A stretch of 64,000 bases of DNA, taken from NCBI GenBank assembly GCA_030737875.1, contig CM060915.1:899437177-899501176 (forward strand). Direction: 5' to 3'. The notes under the pieces are model-generated. The model did not search any database. It was not told the origin of the DNA and saw only the letters and a program-made list of their open reading frames with translations. Shown here piece after piece: positions 11,587-23,523 of the stretch. Source of the stretch: Allium sativum. Taxonomy: Eukaryota > Streptophyta > Magnoliopsida > Asparagales > Amaryllidaceae. Every line of letters starts with the position of its first letter. Position 1 is the first letter of the stretch. Position numbers and translations under genes: made by a program.

Positions 11587-11616
<30 letters not shown>
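11587..11616. repeat. (AT)n microsatellite in the C LTR
   Basis: Thirty bases of alternating AT after the tandem array. The equivalent tract in the right LTR is at 42764-42796. Confidence 0.95.
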
Positions 11617-11618
<2 letters not shown>

Positions 11619-11818
11619 TATAACATGTTTTACTTAATTTATGAATAAGTACATCTTAGTTCACATATACATTGGTTAAGAGAATAACTCCCTAAGTATC
11701 AACCCCGAAGACCGAAATCAACATCAGATCGATACTCAGAGAATTACTCAACTCAATCAATCTTCTTTTTGTCATTCATACTCGTCTTTGATCAGCATTA
11801 ATTAATTATAAATGCATA

Positions 11819-12160
11819 GACCTCTCACCTTAACTCGATTGCTTGTGGCCGCTGGATATGCCGGGCAGTTCCGGGAAGACTTCCACCACAAGCCAGACTT
11901 AACCTCGTGTTTGAGAATCTTTTAATTATGCCTACGACCTCTCACATTAGACTGCCGTTTGCGGTTGCTAGATGTGCCAGGCAAGTCCAGGCAGTCTTAT
12001 ACCACAAACAGGTCTAACCTCGTGTCTTAGGCATTTATTACGCATTTAATTTATATCTTTGACCTCTCACATTAGACTACCGTTTGTGGTTGCTAGATAT
12101 GCCGGGCGGGTCCGGGCAGTCTTATACCACAAACGAGTCTAACCTCATGTCTTAGGCATT
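11819..12160 (-). repeat. three-copy hairpin module of the C LTR
   Basis: Units start at 11819, 11936 and 12061 with GACCTCTCACATTAGACT and end with CTAACCTCGTGTCTTAGGC. The arms TTAGACT..TTTGTGG and CCACAAAC..AGTCTAA are complementary, enclosing a GC-rich core with repeated CCGGG. The same module, in opposite orientation because those elements are reversed, is in D (two per LTR) and in E. Confidence 0.9.
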
Positions 12161-13252
12161 TATTATTACACATAATTATTTAACCCCAATTTGAATTAAT
12201 ATCCCTATTTCAAATTGTCAATAATTTCCAATTTAATCTATGTCTATAATTGTCACCTAAATTATGTCCATAATTTCTAGGCATATAAATTATGCCAATT
12301 AATGTCAAAAATTAATTATATGCCTTTAAACCATTTTATGTCAATTTCACAACTTCGATATTTAACATTCTCCCAATATCCCCACGTCGTTCGTACGTGT
12401 AATTCATGAAATATGTTAGACTCGCAAATAGTCTAACTCATAGGAAGAAAAGAAACCTTACAACTTGCATAACACATAAAATGGATCTAACTAGCATATA
12501 AGAATAGTCTAGCAAGGATCAAAACTTGCATGATTATAATTCATATTAACATAAATTTGCATAATCAATAACTTACATAGGCAATAGGCATAATTTGCAT
12601 AAACTACAAACTGGCATGGATCAAATTATATAAGATATGATTTGCATAGATCTATACACATAAAGGTGAACTTGCATATATGAACATGGTTTTCGCATAA
12701 ACTTGCATATGATCTACAAATCAACTTGTATTAAACTTGCATATGTAATTTAGACATGTAAATTAAGATTTACATATAAGCTTACATATGACTTGCGTAC
12801 AAACTTGCATATGATTTACATCCAAACTTACATATAAACTAATGTCATAAAAAAAATGAATCAAATTAAACATATGCGGTTAGACATATGAAATGGATCC
12901 ACCAACATAAGTTAACAAAAACTGGCATATGAACCAACATCATGAATCTTTGTACATAAGACAACAACTAGCGTATATTCAGAAAATAGACAATATCATA
13001 TCGATCAATGATTCAACAGGCACAATTTTATAACCCAAATTATAACTCATCATGATTTATTTATTAATTATTTTGAGAAAGAAATTGTACTCACAAATAA
13101 CGGATTAGAAAAGAGAATAAATTCGTTCGTCGTTTGTTCTACAATCTTGTCTCACAATTCCTTAGCTTTAAGAAGAAGGTGAACTATTCCAGCAGCAGCG
13201 TGGTGGCTAAGAGACTAATTTAGTTTACATTTAGAGCTTGAAACTATGTATG

Positions 13253-13260
13253 CTTATATA
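13253..13260 (-). promoter_or_regulatory. TATA box candidate of the left C LTR
   Basis: The minus strand reads TATATAAG. It is conserved in the right LTR at 44434-44441, about 1.1 kb from the LTR 5' end. Confidence 0.5.
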
Positions 13261-13824
13261 GAAGTTTAGATTAATTCTAGCCTTTAGATATTATGTTTTT
13301 AATCCGCATCGTACACCTAGTGTTGAGTCAGCAAATGTATTTTATATATATAATAACCTTCTATTTTTCTTCCCTTAAATTAATATGAATTGAACTTAAA
13401 CATCTAATTACATGTTTTCTTCGATTAGCGTAATCTTCTATATTGATGTCAATTAACATTGAATAACAATTTTATTATATTCCTCAAATTAACATATTCT
13501 GCTTAATGTTAATTGACATAAGTGACAAATTAGCATAAGCATTTATACAAATTAAGATAATTACATGGTTTCCTAACAATACCCTATTACCATGTTTACA
13601 ATTTGATGTCAAATAACATGCTTTTACAAATGAACATAAATGCCCAATTAACATATTTTCTTTAATTAATATCAATTAATATGAATGACAAATTAGCAAA
13701 AATGCATATATAAAGTAAGGTCAATTACATGTTTTTCAATCAATGCCATATTAACACACATCCACAAATTAATTTCAATCTATTCATGTTTACATATTCT
13801 TCCTTTACTGTATACATTAATTTA

Positions 13825-13825
<1 letters not shown>

Positions 13826-13866
<41 letters not shown>
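13826..13866. repeat. (TA)n microsatellite in the C LTR
   Basis: About 41 bases of alternating TA. The shorter, interrupted counterpart in the right LTR is at 45009-45041. Confidence 0.95.
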
Positions 13867-13870
<4 letters not shown>

Positions 13871-14221
13871 CTATTCGTAAATTCTAATATTGACAACTAA
13901 TGCAAATTGATTGCTTAACTATTTTAAAAAGTGGAAATCGAGTATACAATTTAATTCCCCTTTTTTTTCTACTTTCCTCGTAACATACAAAGTCAATGCA
14001 TAATGAAGTTACCTACATACATATATATCTATTTATACATGCATAAATCTTTCCTTCTCAAATAAATCTTTTCTTTATTTTTACTGCATGCATCCACACA
14101 TTTCCTTCCGCTTTTTGTATTAATTGCATTAATTTTTCTTTTACTGTAGCCTAATTAATTCGCATGCATTTTTTTTCAATGCATAATTTTAAACTTATAC
14201 CTTCTTAACATAATGGCACAT

Positions 14222-14226
14222 ATATA
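14222..14226. repeat. target-site duplication of element F, left copy (ATATA)
   Basis: ATATA lies directly before TGTGACGGC at 14227 and again at 38396-38400 directly after ...GGGTCGTTACA. The target is AT-rich, so the match alone is weak. The interrupted C LTR does, however, resume exactly at this point, as shown by the uninterrupted right C LTR at 45415-45425. Confidence 0.9.
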
Positions 14227-16732
14227 TGTGACGGCCGCCCCGCACCAGCCGACATTTCCAATGAAAGTGTGTTGTACTGGTGTCCAACTGGCACGGGACG
14301 GTCGCCAAAGAAAGGGAAAAGAAGAGAACTTACTGGTGAACTATCAAAGAACCTGTAGAATGTCTCACAGCGCATGAAACAAAATATAATAATATACTTG
14401 ACATAAAACAGGCGAGACCGTGCATAAGCTGATAACTAAAACCAACATCAACATCATCATCATAGTAGCAGAAATCCAAATGCAGCTTATTACAACTTTC
14501 CAAATTACTGTCTCTAAACAAAAGAAAGAAAGGCACACCACTAATTCCAAAAGTAGCGACCTCTGCAAAACGGGGAGAATATCTATATATATGTATCATA
14601 CGTGGAAGCCTCCTGCTCATCTCTGGTACAACTACTCGTGCATACCACCTAACCTGTCTCTAGTCTGCTCGTGAGAGCACCCAGAGTAATAAGAAGAGAT
14701 ATAAAACTTTGGGTCAGACAAAAAGTCTGGTATGAGCGATAAGCAGCTAAACAAAACAATAACAGGTATACTAAACCATACCTGAACCTGAACCTGGACC
14801 TGCAACCAAAGAGTTAGCACTACATACCGTACAATACTCTAAGGTGCCACTAACATATGGTGTAAAGAATACGGGGGCGGGGGTGTGCATGTCATAACGA
14901 TGGCAAACAAATAAACATAGCAACCATCCTCACATCTCTCACTCAGTGCGTAAAGCATACGATGTCCACCACTGTCAATCACTAGACCCATCGAAGTAGA
15001 GTCGGAGTTCGACTTGTACAACTACTACTACTACCAAGCTTACCCCATGGAGTCATGACCAAACCTTTACAAATGACCCCACTTCATTGGTCTATAGCTC
15101 TTTAGTCGTACCTAGGCCACTGTGGCCCTGAATCCGTTCACGTACCCCTTATACATATTGATCCAAAGTCATAGACATCGACAACCCCTTAGCACACGTC
15201 CCGCAGCAAAGCCCAACTCATGAAGTTAACTCATTGGTTCCCAGCTGGATCCTAAGTACAAACTTCCACTTGGACTACCTTTGCATCTCGGGTTTTGGTC
15301 TTCTCCTCCGGATCGGTCTTCGTTCAGTTCATAGTTTATGCCTCGCGTTCAAGCTTCCTGGTTCAGTTAATTGTCACCATACTGGTTCGGATCGGTTCTC
15401 TTTTCCTCGTTTAGTCCGTGGTCACCCCCCTGTTCAGGTCAGGTCGTGCTCACCCCTCGGGTCCGGTCGTGCTCACCCCTCGGGTCGGATCAGGTTGTTG
15501 CATATGGATCAGGTCGTGACACACAGATCAGCTCGTGGCTCCTCCTTTTGGTTCGGATCGGTGTCATCATATCGGATCGGTTCGTGGTGCATCGGATCGT
15601 AGTGCATTGGATCGGAGCTTCAGGTGCATCAGCTCATGAGTTTCATGCAGGCGGTTCGGTTCGGAGGAGCGGCTCGTGACACATGGGGGCGATCCGATTC
15701 GGGTCCTGTACAATTTCCTGCACTTCTTTCCAGCGACTGTTTTACACCATTCGACAGCATTTTCGACCAATCTAACACTTCTAGGCAATCACAAACCATA
15801 CCATACAATCATAGCAACACCTATAATCGTCCACAAACAGCAAAACAACAATCACAACATGTAAAATGAATTAAACATACCCAAAAACCCATATTTTCCC
15901 TTAAATCATGTTTAAGTAAATCTAATGATAGGATTAGCAAAACTTAACCAACTTAGCCAAATTTTCTAACAGAGGTCTAAAACAATATTTTGAAATTTAT
16001 AAATATTTTTCCAGAATTTATTTATGCATAAATTCGCTAATTAACACTAAACACCCTAATTAACTGTAATTAGTGCAAAAACAATGCTAATCACTCACCT
16101 TTGCCACAAACGAAACTCAAATCTGAAATGAATCTCTGTTTTGGCGTTGTTCCCAAGGCAACACAGCAGCTCTATCTCAATCTCAATGCTTATCCGCCTC
16201 AATTTGATGTAGATTAGGCCAACACTTGATTAAACGGTGATTAGAAGGTGTTTTAGATGTTGGAGGCCATGGCTAGGTTGAGAGGAATGAATAGTGACGG
16301 CTGAAAAATGAGAAAAAGGTATTCTCCAAACCCTAACAGCCCTTTTAAACTCCTAATCCCGAAATTCCCCTTTGGGCCTAGTTGTTAATCACCCGATTAA
16401 GCCTAATTTAGCTGTTTTTCACCATCTGAAACTTGTTTCAGCCATATCTCCCAAACGGTGAATCCGTTTGGCTAATATGACCACTCTACGGAAAGGTAAA
16501 CCATCATCCGAAGCCAATGGAAGTGGTTTCAGGTCAAAATTCCTTTTCATTCCAAAGTTATGGTCAAAACAAGATCAGCTAGGGCAAAATGATCATTTAA
16601 AAATCGGCAAAAATCATGAACATGGGAAATGACCCCACTAGTCCTCTCCCAAAGTTACATGACCATACGACCTCGTATGTGAAAGAAATAAATATTCTAC
16701 GATCTATGATGCGTAGAATGCGGGTCGTTACA
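14227..16732 (-). mobile_element. 3' LTR of element F
   Basis: 2506 bp. On the plus strand it runs TGTGACGGCC... to ...GGGTCGTTACA. On the minus strand it therefore opens TGTAACGACCCG, the same end as element B. It contains a GC-rich stretch (about 15290-15700) with many degenerate GGATCGG/GGTTCGG copies. Short open frames in that stretch are not preserved between the two LTRs. Confidence 0.92.
15290..15700. repeat. degenerate GGATCGGTTCG-rich tract in the F LTR
   Basis: Dense irregular copies of GGATCGG, GGTTCGG and CCCCTCGGGTC in otherwise AT-rich DNA. The counterpart in the right LTR is about 36960-37350, where one CCCCTCGGGTC-type unit is missing, as expected of a slipping tract. Confidence 0.7.
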
Positions 16733-16746
16733 CTCTCCCCCTTAAG
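16733..16746 (-). promoter_or_regulatory. polypurine tract of element F
   Basis: The minus strand reads CTTAAGGGGGAGAG directly before the 3' LTR. It is preceded by GAATTTCGGGGATGAAATTT, the usual 3' junction of this chromovirus group. Confidence 0.9.
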
Positions 16747-16878
16747 AAATTTCATCCCCGAAATTCCTTAACCCAAAAAGTACAAAAGTTTCTGCATGCC
16801 TATCAGCCATATACAACAATCAAACATGCAAAACAAACCTATCCTAGCTTGCGGAAAGACTAAATTGAAACTGTAATC

Positions 16879-19435
16879 TTACCAGGCGAAGAGTTCTGGA
16901 TACGACTTCTTAATGCTCTCCTCTTTCTCCCAAGTACAATCATCTTCGTTCTCGCCCCACTAAACTTTAACTAATTTCACCTCTTTCCTTCGAAGTTGCT
17001 TCGTATCATTCCCAACAATACACATAGGCCTGCGGTTCCCAACTGCCTCGGGTTCAACTTTGATATCATCCAACTGATCAGGTGAAATAGTCACATCTAG
17101 GTCGTGTACGAACTTCCTTAACTGGGAAACATGAAATATGTTATGTACTCCTGCCATCTTCTCTGGTAATTCAACTTTATATGCCAAATTCCCAATTTAC
17201 ACAAGAACTGGGAATGGACCAACAAATCTTGGTGCTAACTTGCCTCTCCTGCCAAATCACATCATGCTCTTCAATGGAGAAATCTTGACAAACACCAAGT
17301 CTCCAATGGAGAACTTCAGTACTCTTCTCCTCTTATCAGCATAATTCTTCTGCCTATCTTGGGCAGCCTTCATTCGTTGTTGGATAACCTCAATCTTGTC
17401 TGATGTTTCGCTTATTACTTCTGGTCCAAGCACATATTTCTCACCGGTTTCCAACCAACATGATGGTGAGTTTCACGGTCTTCCGTACAAAGCTTCAAAT
17501 GGAGCCATACCGATACTGGATTGATAACTATTATTATATGCAAACTCTACTAGATGCAGATGGTCATCCCATGATCCACCAAAATCCAATATGCAAGCCC
17601 TCAAGAGATCTTCTAACACTCGATTCACCCTCTCTGTCTGTCCATCGGTTTGAGGATGATACGCGGTACTGAGATGTAATTCTGATCCTAACGCCTCTTG
17701 TAAGCTCTTCCAAAATCCACTAGTGAACAACGGATCTCGGTCACTCACTATGCCTTTGGGTATTCCATGAAATCTCACTACCCACTTTATATACAGTTCC
17801 GCTAACTTAGCTGCCGTCCTGTTTTACTTGACGGGTATAAACCTTGCACTCTTAGTCAATCGGTCCACAATCACCCAAATGCTATCATGGCCCGATCTAG
17901 TCCTTGGTAACCCATCAATGAAATCCATTGACACTTGTTCCCATTTCCATTTTGGAATTTCTAATGGTTGTAACAAACCACTAGGCTTCTTTTGCTCAGC
18001 TTTAACTAGCTGGCAATTCATGCATTTGTATATAAACGTCCCAAAGTCTCTTTTCATCCCTTCCCAGTAGTAGGTCTGCTTCATGTCTCGATACATCTTG
18101 TTACCACCAAGATGTATGGTCATTTTAGAGTGATGACATTCTCTAAGCACTTCATCTCTCAATCCATTGACATTGGGTACAACTAGTCTTCCATTCTTTC
18201 TAAGCCATCCATCTCGATCAAGCACATACTTGTTCATCTCCTCATCGATACCCATCTCGAACTTGGAGATGATTTCTAATAGGTTAGGATCGTTCATCTG
18301 ACTGGAACCAATCCGCGCAATCAAAGTTGGTCTGATTGTCAAACTTGCTAACATTTCTGGATCCAATTCGCACTTTGGTCTGAAATCATACCCAGCAATG
18401 TACTCCAGTTGCTTCCACTCTAGGAACATAGCCCCTAAACTGGCATGTCTTCTACTCAATGCATCAGCTACCGCATTGCCCTTTCCTAGTGTGTATGCGA
18501 TATCGAAATCATAGGAAGCCAAGAATTCTAACCATCTTTGCTGTCGGAGATTTAGATCCTTTTGGGAGAACATATATTTTAATGATTTATGATCAGTAAA
18601 CAGCTAAAATCTTTCTCCCAAGAGATAATGTCTCCGCATCTTCAATGCGAATATGATCACTGCTAATTCCAAGTCATAGGTAGGGTATCTTTTCTCATGC
18701 GGTTTCAGTTGCCGACTTGCATAAGCTACAACCCTACCTCCTTGCATCAATATAGCACCTAGCCCTGTACCACATGCATCCGTATATACTGTCATCTCTT
18801 CATTCCCCTTAGGAATGGCTAACACTGGTGCACATGTCAACTTTTCTTTTAGGCTCTTGAATGCATCCTCGCACTTTTCGTCTCAGACGAAAGCTTGATT
18901 CTTCTTGGTCAACTGGGTCAACGGTGCTGCTATCTTGGAAAAGTCTTGGATAAACTTACAATAATATCCAGCTATTCCCAAGAAACTTCGTATGTCCGCT
19001 GCATTCTTAGGCGTAGACCAATCATGTACCGTAGCCACCTTCGCAGAATCCATGGCAATACCGTTCTCTGAAATTACATGGCCCAAGAATCTCACTTCCC
19101 TTCTCCAGAAGTGACTTAGAAAACTTTGCTTTCAATTGGTGTTTTGTTAACACCTCCATCACTATTCTTAAATGTTCCTTGTGTTCTTCCTCTGTCCTTG
19201 AGTAGACCAAAATATCATCCATGAACACAAGGACAAACTTGTTCAACTGATCTCTAAATACCCTATTAATAAGATCCAAAAAATATGCTGGGGCATTGGT
19301 CAGCCGGAATGGCATGACCAACCACTCATAAAATCCAGACGGCATCCAAAATGTCGTTTTAGCTATACTCTCAGCTTCCACCCTAAGCTGAAGAAAACCT
19401 ATCGCGAGATCCAACTGAGAGAATACTCTCGCGCC
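16879..19435 (-). pseudogene. pol: element F pol, second part: RT fingers-palm to chromodomain, broken
   Basis: This continues in frame from 33952 once D is removed. It carries the RT palm with FMDDILVYS (19214-19225 covers F-M-D-D), RT C-terminus, RNase H ([24 protein letters not shown]), the integrase HHCC region, the integrase core (MDFIDGLP, VSDRDP, QTDGQTERVN), the GPF-type C-terminal region and a chromodomain-like end (KLVKV..W, TWEKEE, YPELF) stopping at 16879. Defects are a 2-nt deletion at about 19111-19120 and stops at 18883, 18604, 17824, 17473, 17257, 17197 and 16960. From 19095 to the end there is no further frameshift. By comparison with D, the stops at 18883 (Trp), 17257 (Arg CGA) and 16960 (Gln CAG) fit single C-to-T or G-to-A changes. 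Confidence 0.9.
19431..19435. repeat. target-site duplication of element D, left copy (GCGCC)
   Basis: GCGCC flanks D here and at 33947-33951. Removing D plus one copy rejoins F's RT frame exactly, which confirms both boundaries. Confidence 0.97.
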
Positions 19436-19868
19436 TGTAACACCCCGTAATTTTTAATATTAATGTTCACAAATTAAAGAATAACTAATCTCAGATGTGA
19501 TAATTAAGGGAAACGGGTTCCGCCATTGTGTTTGTCTCAGAATTCCGGTTGAGATAGATCAGAGTTTGCGTGAATTGGACTCCGTATGAAGAAGTTATGG
19601 CCATCAGAAGTTTCAGAAAATTCAAAACAGATTTCGAAAATTCAAAATTTCAGAGTCAGATGGGCTAGGCCGGAATATTCCTTCCAGGGCCAGATCGACC
19701 ATAGGGTCGACCTTCCCTCACCAGGTCGACCATAGGGTCGACTTGCCCCCCCCCCCCCGGGCAGAATTGATTGTAGACCTGTTTGTGACTGTGCGCTGAC
19801 TCATTAGGTTTCTGATTGGCTATGATTAATTCTGGGTTGATCGGACGGCCTAAACTAATCCTAAACTC

Positions 19869-19875
19869 TATAAAA
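19869..19875 (+). promoter_or_regulatory. TATA box candidate, D 5' LTR
   Basis: CTCTATAAAAAGACATG. It is conserved in the right LTR (31151-31157) and at the equivalent place in E (TATAAATA, 26249-26256), about 430 bp into the D LTR, so transcription probably starts near 19900. Confidence 0.65.
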
Positions 19876-21174
19876 AGACATGCAGATTAAAACCCTAAAA
19901 TCAAAATAAAATTAGATTCATGGCCTCCATGCAGTCACCTTGCAACTCAGAATAGCCGCCACCAATTAGAGAGGAAGAAAGCACATCAAAATTCAATTCA
20001 ACTCTAACAATGGATCTACTCCATGGGAAAAGATAATACAACTTCAGAACTCAGAATTCAGAACTCAGGACTTATTTAAGTTGTGAGTTCGATTTCTTTA
20101 ATAAAATAATTAGCAATTTAATTGGATTAAGTTATGATGTGGATTATATGGATATGATGCGAATTATTGACTGCATGTTATAATTATGTTATGTTATCAT
20201 ATATGTTGTAAATTCTATGATGTTATGTTGTGATGTTATCATCTATGTTGTAAAGTTATGATGCTACCACCTATGTTGTAATTCTATGATTGGCTTATGT
20301 ATAATCAAATCATCATGTTATTCATATGCTAGTTTGGTTATGTTGATTCATATGATAAATCATATGTATGTATGCAAGTTCAGATTTCGATTTGGACATG
20401 AACCATATACAAGTTGGGGAAAATTATATGTAAACTTACATGTTTCATGACATCTAGTTTATGAGAAAATTTGATCTAAAGTTAGGCTATGACATGTGTG
20501 AGTTCTATGATAAATTCTACATGCTTGTTTACATGTTTAGATGTATGTTTACACCATCGTTATGTTGCATAAATCACATATGCAAGTTTATATAAATATA
20601 TGAGTTTGGAATATGAATCATGTTATGCAAGTTTGTGGTTATTGCCTATGCAAGTTTTCACCTTTAGATGTAGATCCATGACATACATGATTTATGCAAG
20701 TTGTGACCATTGCCTAAACAAGTTTATGCCTTTAGATTTTGATCTATGTTATATGTAGCTTTCTGCAAGTTGTAACTTTGGCCTATGCAAGTTTTAGATG
20801 TAGGACATCATTCACACATGCAAGTTCACCCCTATGTTTAGATCTAGTTTTATCTATATGTATGTTGTGATGGTTTCTCTTTATTCTATGGGTTAGACTA
20901 TTCGAGTCTAACGTATACTTTACGTTAAATGAACGAACGTACAACGTGGGGTAATGGGATAATATTAAAAGATTTAATATTGAGAATTGGCATTAATGCC
21001 TTAAATGGCATAGAATTAATTTGTGATGAAATTGGTATGATTTTGCATACCATAAATAGATGGACATAATTGAGTCAATTATGGCCATAGAGAAATTTGG
21101 AATTGGTTGATAATTTGAATAGGGAAAATAATTCAAATTGGGGAATAATTAATTATGTGTAATTAATCGTTTAA

Positions 21175-21385
21175 GACACGAGGTTAGGCTCTTTTGTGGT
21201 GTAAGACTGCCCGGACCCGCTCGGCAAATCCAGCTGCCACAAATGCCAGTCTAATGTGGGAGGTCTTAGGCATAAATTAAATATGTAACAATTGTAAAGA
21301 CACGAGGTTATTTGTGGTGTAAGACTTCCTGGACCCGCCCGGCAAATCCAGCTGCCACAAATGCCAGTCTAATGTGAGAGGTCTT
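21175..21385 (+). repeat. two-copy hairpin module, D left LTR
   Basis: Two copies of the ACACGAGGTTAG...GTGAGAGGTCTT module, with the GC-rich core CCCGGACCCGCCCGGC between complementary arms. It is homologous to the C module (inverted) and the E module. Confidence 0.9.
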
Positions 21386-22680
21386 TATAAGGTTACGTTC
21401 TAAATGAATTAAGAAACACTTAACCAGATAAACATGTAGAGGGACATGAGGGGGTTAAGTGGGTGCCTTGGGTGGCATGTGGGATTAAGTGGGTGCATTG
21501 GGTGGCTTTTGAAATACGATTAGAAACACTTAACCAAAATTGAAACATGTAAGTGAACATGAATAAGAAGAGGGTTAAGTGGGATGTACTAGAGGGGACC
21601 AAGCTTAGGTGGATAGCTTGTGTCACGTAATGGGGGGCCCGCTTCAACCAGTAACCCATACGTATCTTTGTGGGCTCGACCCAAGTCGAGGACGGGATAC
21701 GCTTACTGGGCTTGACTGTAAGAGGCCAAACAGTGTTAGCGGTGGCAACGCAAGTCCAACGGGTTCGTATGATTGTGTGGACCCGGGCTGGTAAGTAAGA
21801 CGTTGTTGCATCATGTAGGTATAAGCCATGCACTATTCGTGGTATCGGGTTGCCACTTTGGGGAGTGATACACCCCACTATGGGGCCAACACGGTTATCT
21901 ACGAGTTAGGGAGCCGATCTCATGGGGGTAGTGGGTACACCTAGGGGAGATAGGGGCAAGGCGGCACCTATGAAGGCAACTAAGGGTGCACGAAACTACC
22001 ATTATCATTATTAAGTTCAGTACGCGGGATCAACCTTAGGGTAACTAGTGGTGGTGCAGTATAGTAGTGGTGGTGCAGTATAGTAATTATCTCATAGTGG
22101 TTTAGGTGCGCCTTTAACATTTATCTTAGTTCAACCTTATTTCCTTGTTTACTCTGCCATACTCAATTGTTCACAGTCGTTTCCTTATTTTCCAACTTAT
22201 GCCTTAGCCTAGTTATTTTGGTAATTATATTGTTAAAGTTATCGCACTCACCAGACTTTTTGTCTGTCCCCCTTTGTTTCCTCCTCTTTTCTTCCTTCCC
22301 CCACCCCCAGGTGCTCAAGTTGGAACTAGCACCAGTGGAGCTTGATTTTGGACAGCTGTATCTCTTGCTTTTAGAAGTTGCTCGGACCGTTGAAATAAAG
22401 TTTAGCCTCTCTTATTTATGGCTATTTTGTACTGGGGTTATGTCTTTCAATTTATGTAATTTGATTTAGTCAATATGGATATTATGTACTTTGACTCTAG
22501 TTTTTGATGATGTAATCAAACTTATGTGTTTACCGCTGCAATGAATAAAGTTTTAAATTTTTAAGTACTGTTTATATTTGTCTTGTTGTTAAGTTTCTGT
22601 TCTATACTCACTTAAAACGCTCCATAGAAGTTAATGCATTCCCTTTGTGAGTGACATTAATGGACGTGGGGTGTTACACG

Positions 22681-22692
22681 TGGTATCAGAGC
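22681..22692 (+). promoter_or_regulatory. primer-binding site of D, initiator-Met tRNA
   Basis: TGGTATCAGAGC, 2 nt after the LTR, complementary to the 3' end of tRNA-iMet. The same 12 bases serve C, F and B. Confidence 0.93.
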
Positions 22693-22888
22693 TGAAGGTT
22701 ACCTGAACAGATATGAATTTTGAAAAAAAACTGTTTTCAAAACCACTTTTATAAAAGAAGTACCTTTAAAAGCATGTTTTAAGGAAAGTATTTTCAAGAG
22801 AAAAGCTTATTTTAGAAAGCATAACCCCAAGAGCCATATATCTTTCCTTCGGTTCTTTTGTATTGAATCTTTCCTTTTTCGTTTCAGC

Positions 22889-23523
22889 ATGTCCGGAGCA
22901 TCTGAGATACCAGAGGGTGTTCATGTACTCAGTTGGTTTTATCAATATCTCTAGGCTAGGGCCGCTACCGCAGGTCCAGCTAATGTTCCTCCACCTCCTC
23001 CCCCAGCTCCATTCATTCCTACGCGTGTAGATACTTTCTCCAAGATATGTAAAGACTTTCATTTGATGGGTGGAAAATCTTTTAGTGGGACTGAAACGTT
23101 CATTGAAGCTAGAAATTGGTTGAAAGGAGTGGAGGACCTTTTTGGCATTTTTGACTTGGACGACTGTAAGAAGGCCCAATTGGCTGCTTGGTTAATGAAG
23201 AATGAGGCCTCGTTTTGGTGGGAAGTCACTAACGGAGAGCGTCCAGTTGATAAGTGGCCAGATTTCAGGCGGAGGTTTGAAGCGAAGTTTCTCTCACGGG
23301 CTGAAGAGAATTTATACATGGAAAGGTTTTTGGCATTGAAGCAAGGGAATCTATCGGTGAAAGAATACATCAACAAATTCAATCAATTGGCGAGATTTGG
23401 CTTGGACTTGGTGAATACACCAGAAAAGAAGGCCCTGAGATTTGTTAAGGGTTCGAACGAGCCGCTTCGTGGGTTAGCTATGACCCACATCCCTATGGGG
23501 CTACCTTTGAGAGTCTATTTGAT
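22889..23523 (+). pseudogene. gag: element D gag, capsid part, broken
   Basis: It starts at ATG 22889 (MSGASEIPEGVHV). A TAG stop at 22952-22954 precedes a Pro-rich linker. From about 23060 the capsid region is well preserved: AWLMKNEASFWWEV, ERFLALKQGNLSVKEYI and the closing [13 protein letters not shown] single base is missing in the G-run at 23497-23500, so the reading frame moves to the one that continues through the zinc knuckles. The early stop and the frameshift together prevent a full Gag. Confidence 0.9.

Larger units (their letters stand above)
9968..14226 (-). mobile_element. 3' LTR of element C, major part
   Basis: It starts TGTAACACCCCACGTCC and is collinear with 41138-45420. 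It contains a 7-unit tandem hairpin array (11211-11571), a 3-unit hairpin module (11819-12160) and two TA tracts. Element F splits it at an ATATA target, and its last about 92 bp are displaced to 38401-38492. The opening 50 bp, read on the minus strand, match the LTR 3' ends of D and E. Confidence 0.92.
19436..22678 (+). mobile_element. 5' LTR of element D
   Basis: 3243 bp, TGTAACACCCCGTAATTTTT... to ...GGACGTGGGGTGTTACA. It carries two GTCGACC-rich repeats followed by a C-run (19690-19760), a TATA box at 19869, the two-copy hairpin module (21175-21385) and the small hairpin CTCGAC-CCAA-GTCGAG (21675-21690). Compared with the right LTR, the second module has lost a few bases near 21305. Confidence 0.95.

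Noticed and set aside
15234..15602. 122-codon open frame in the F LTR
   Set aside because: It lies in a low-complexity GGATCGG tract. The other LTR (36906-37281) has different frames and lengths, and the composition explains the absence of stops.
21420..21878. 152-codon minus-strand frame in the D LTR
   Set aside because: The right D LTR breaks the same frame, and it overlaps non-coding LTR modules also found in C and E.
22679..22700. tRNA-like sequence TGGTATCAGAGC near LTR ends
   Set aside because: These are primer-binding sites complementary to tRNA-iMet. No tRNA cloverleaf is present.
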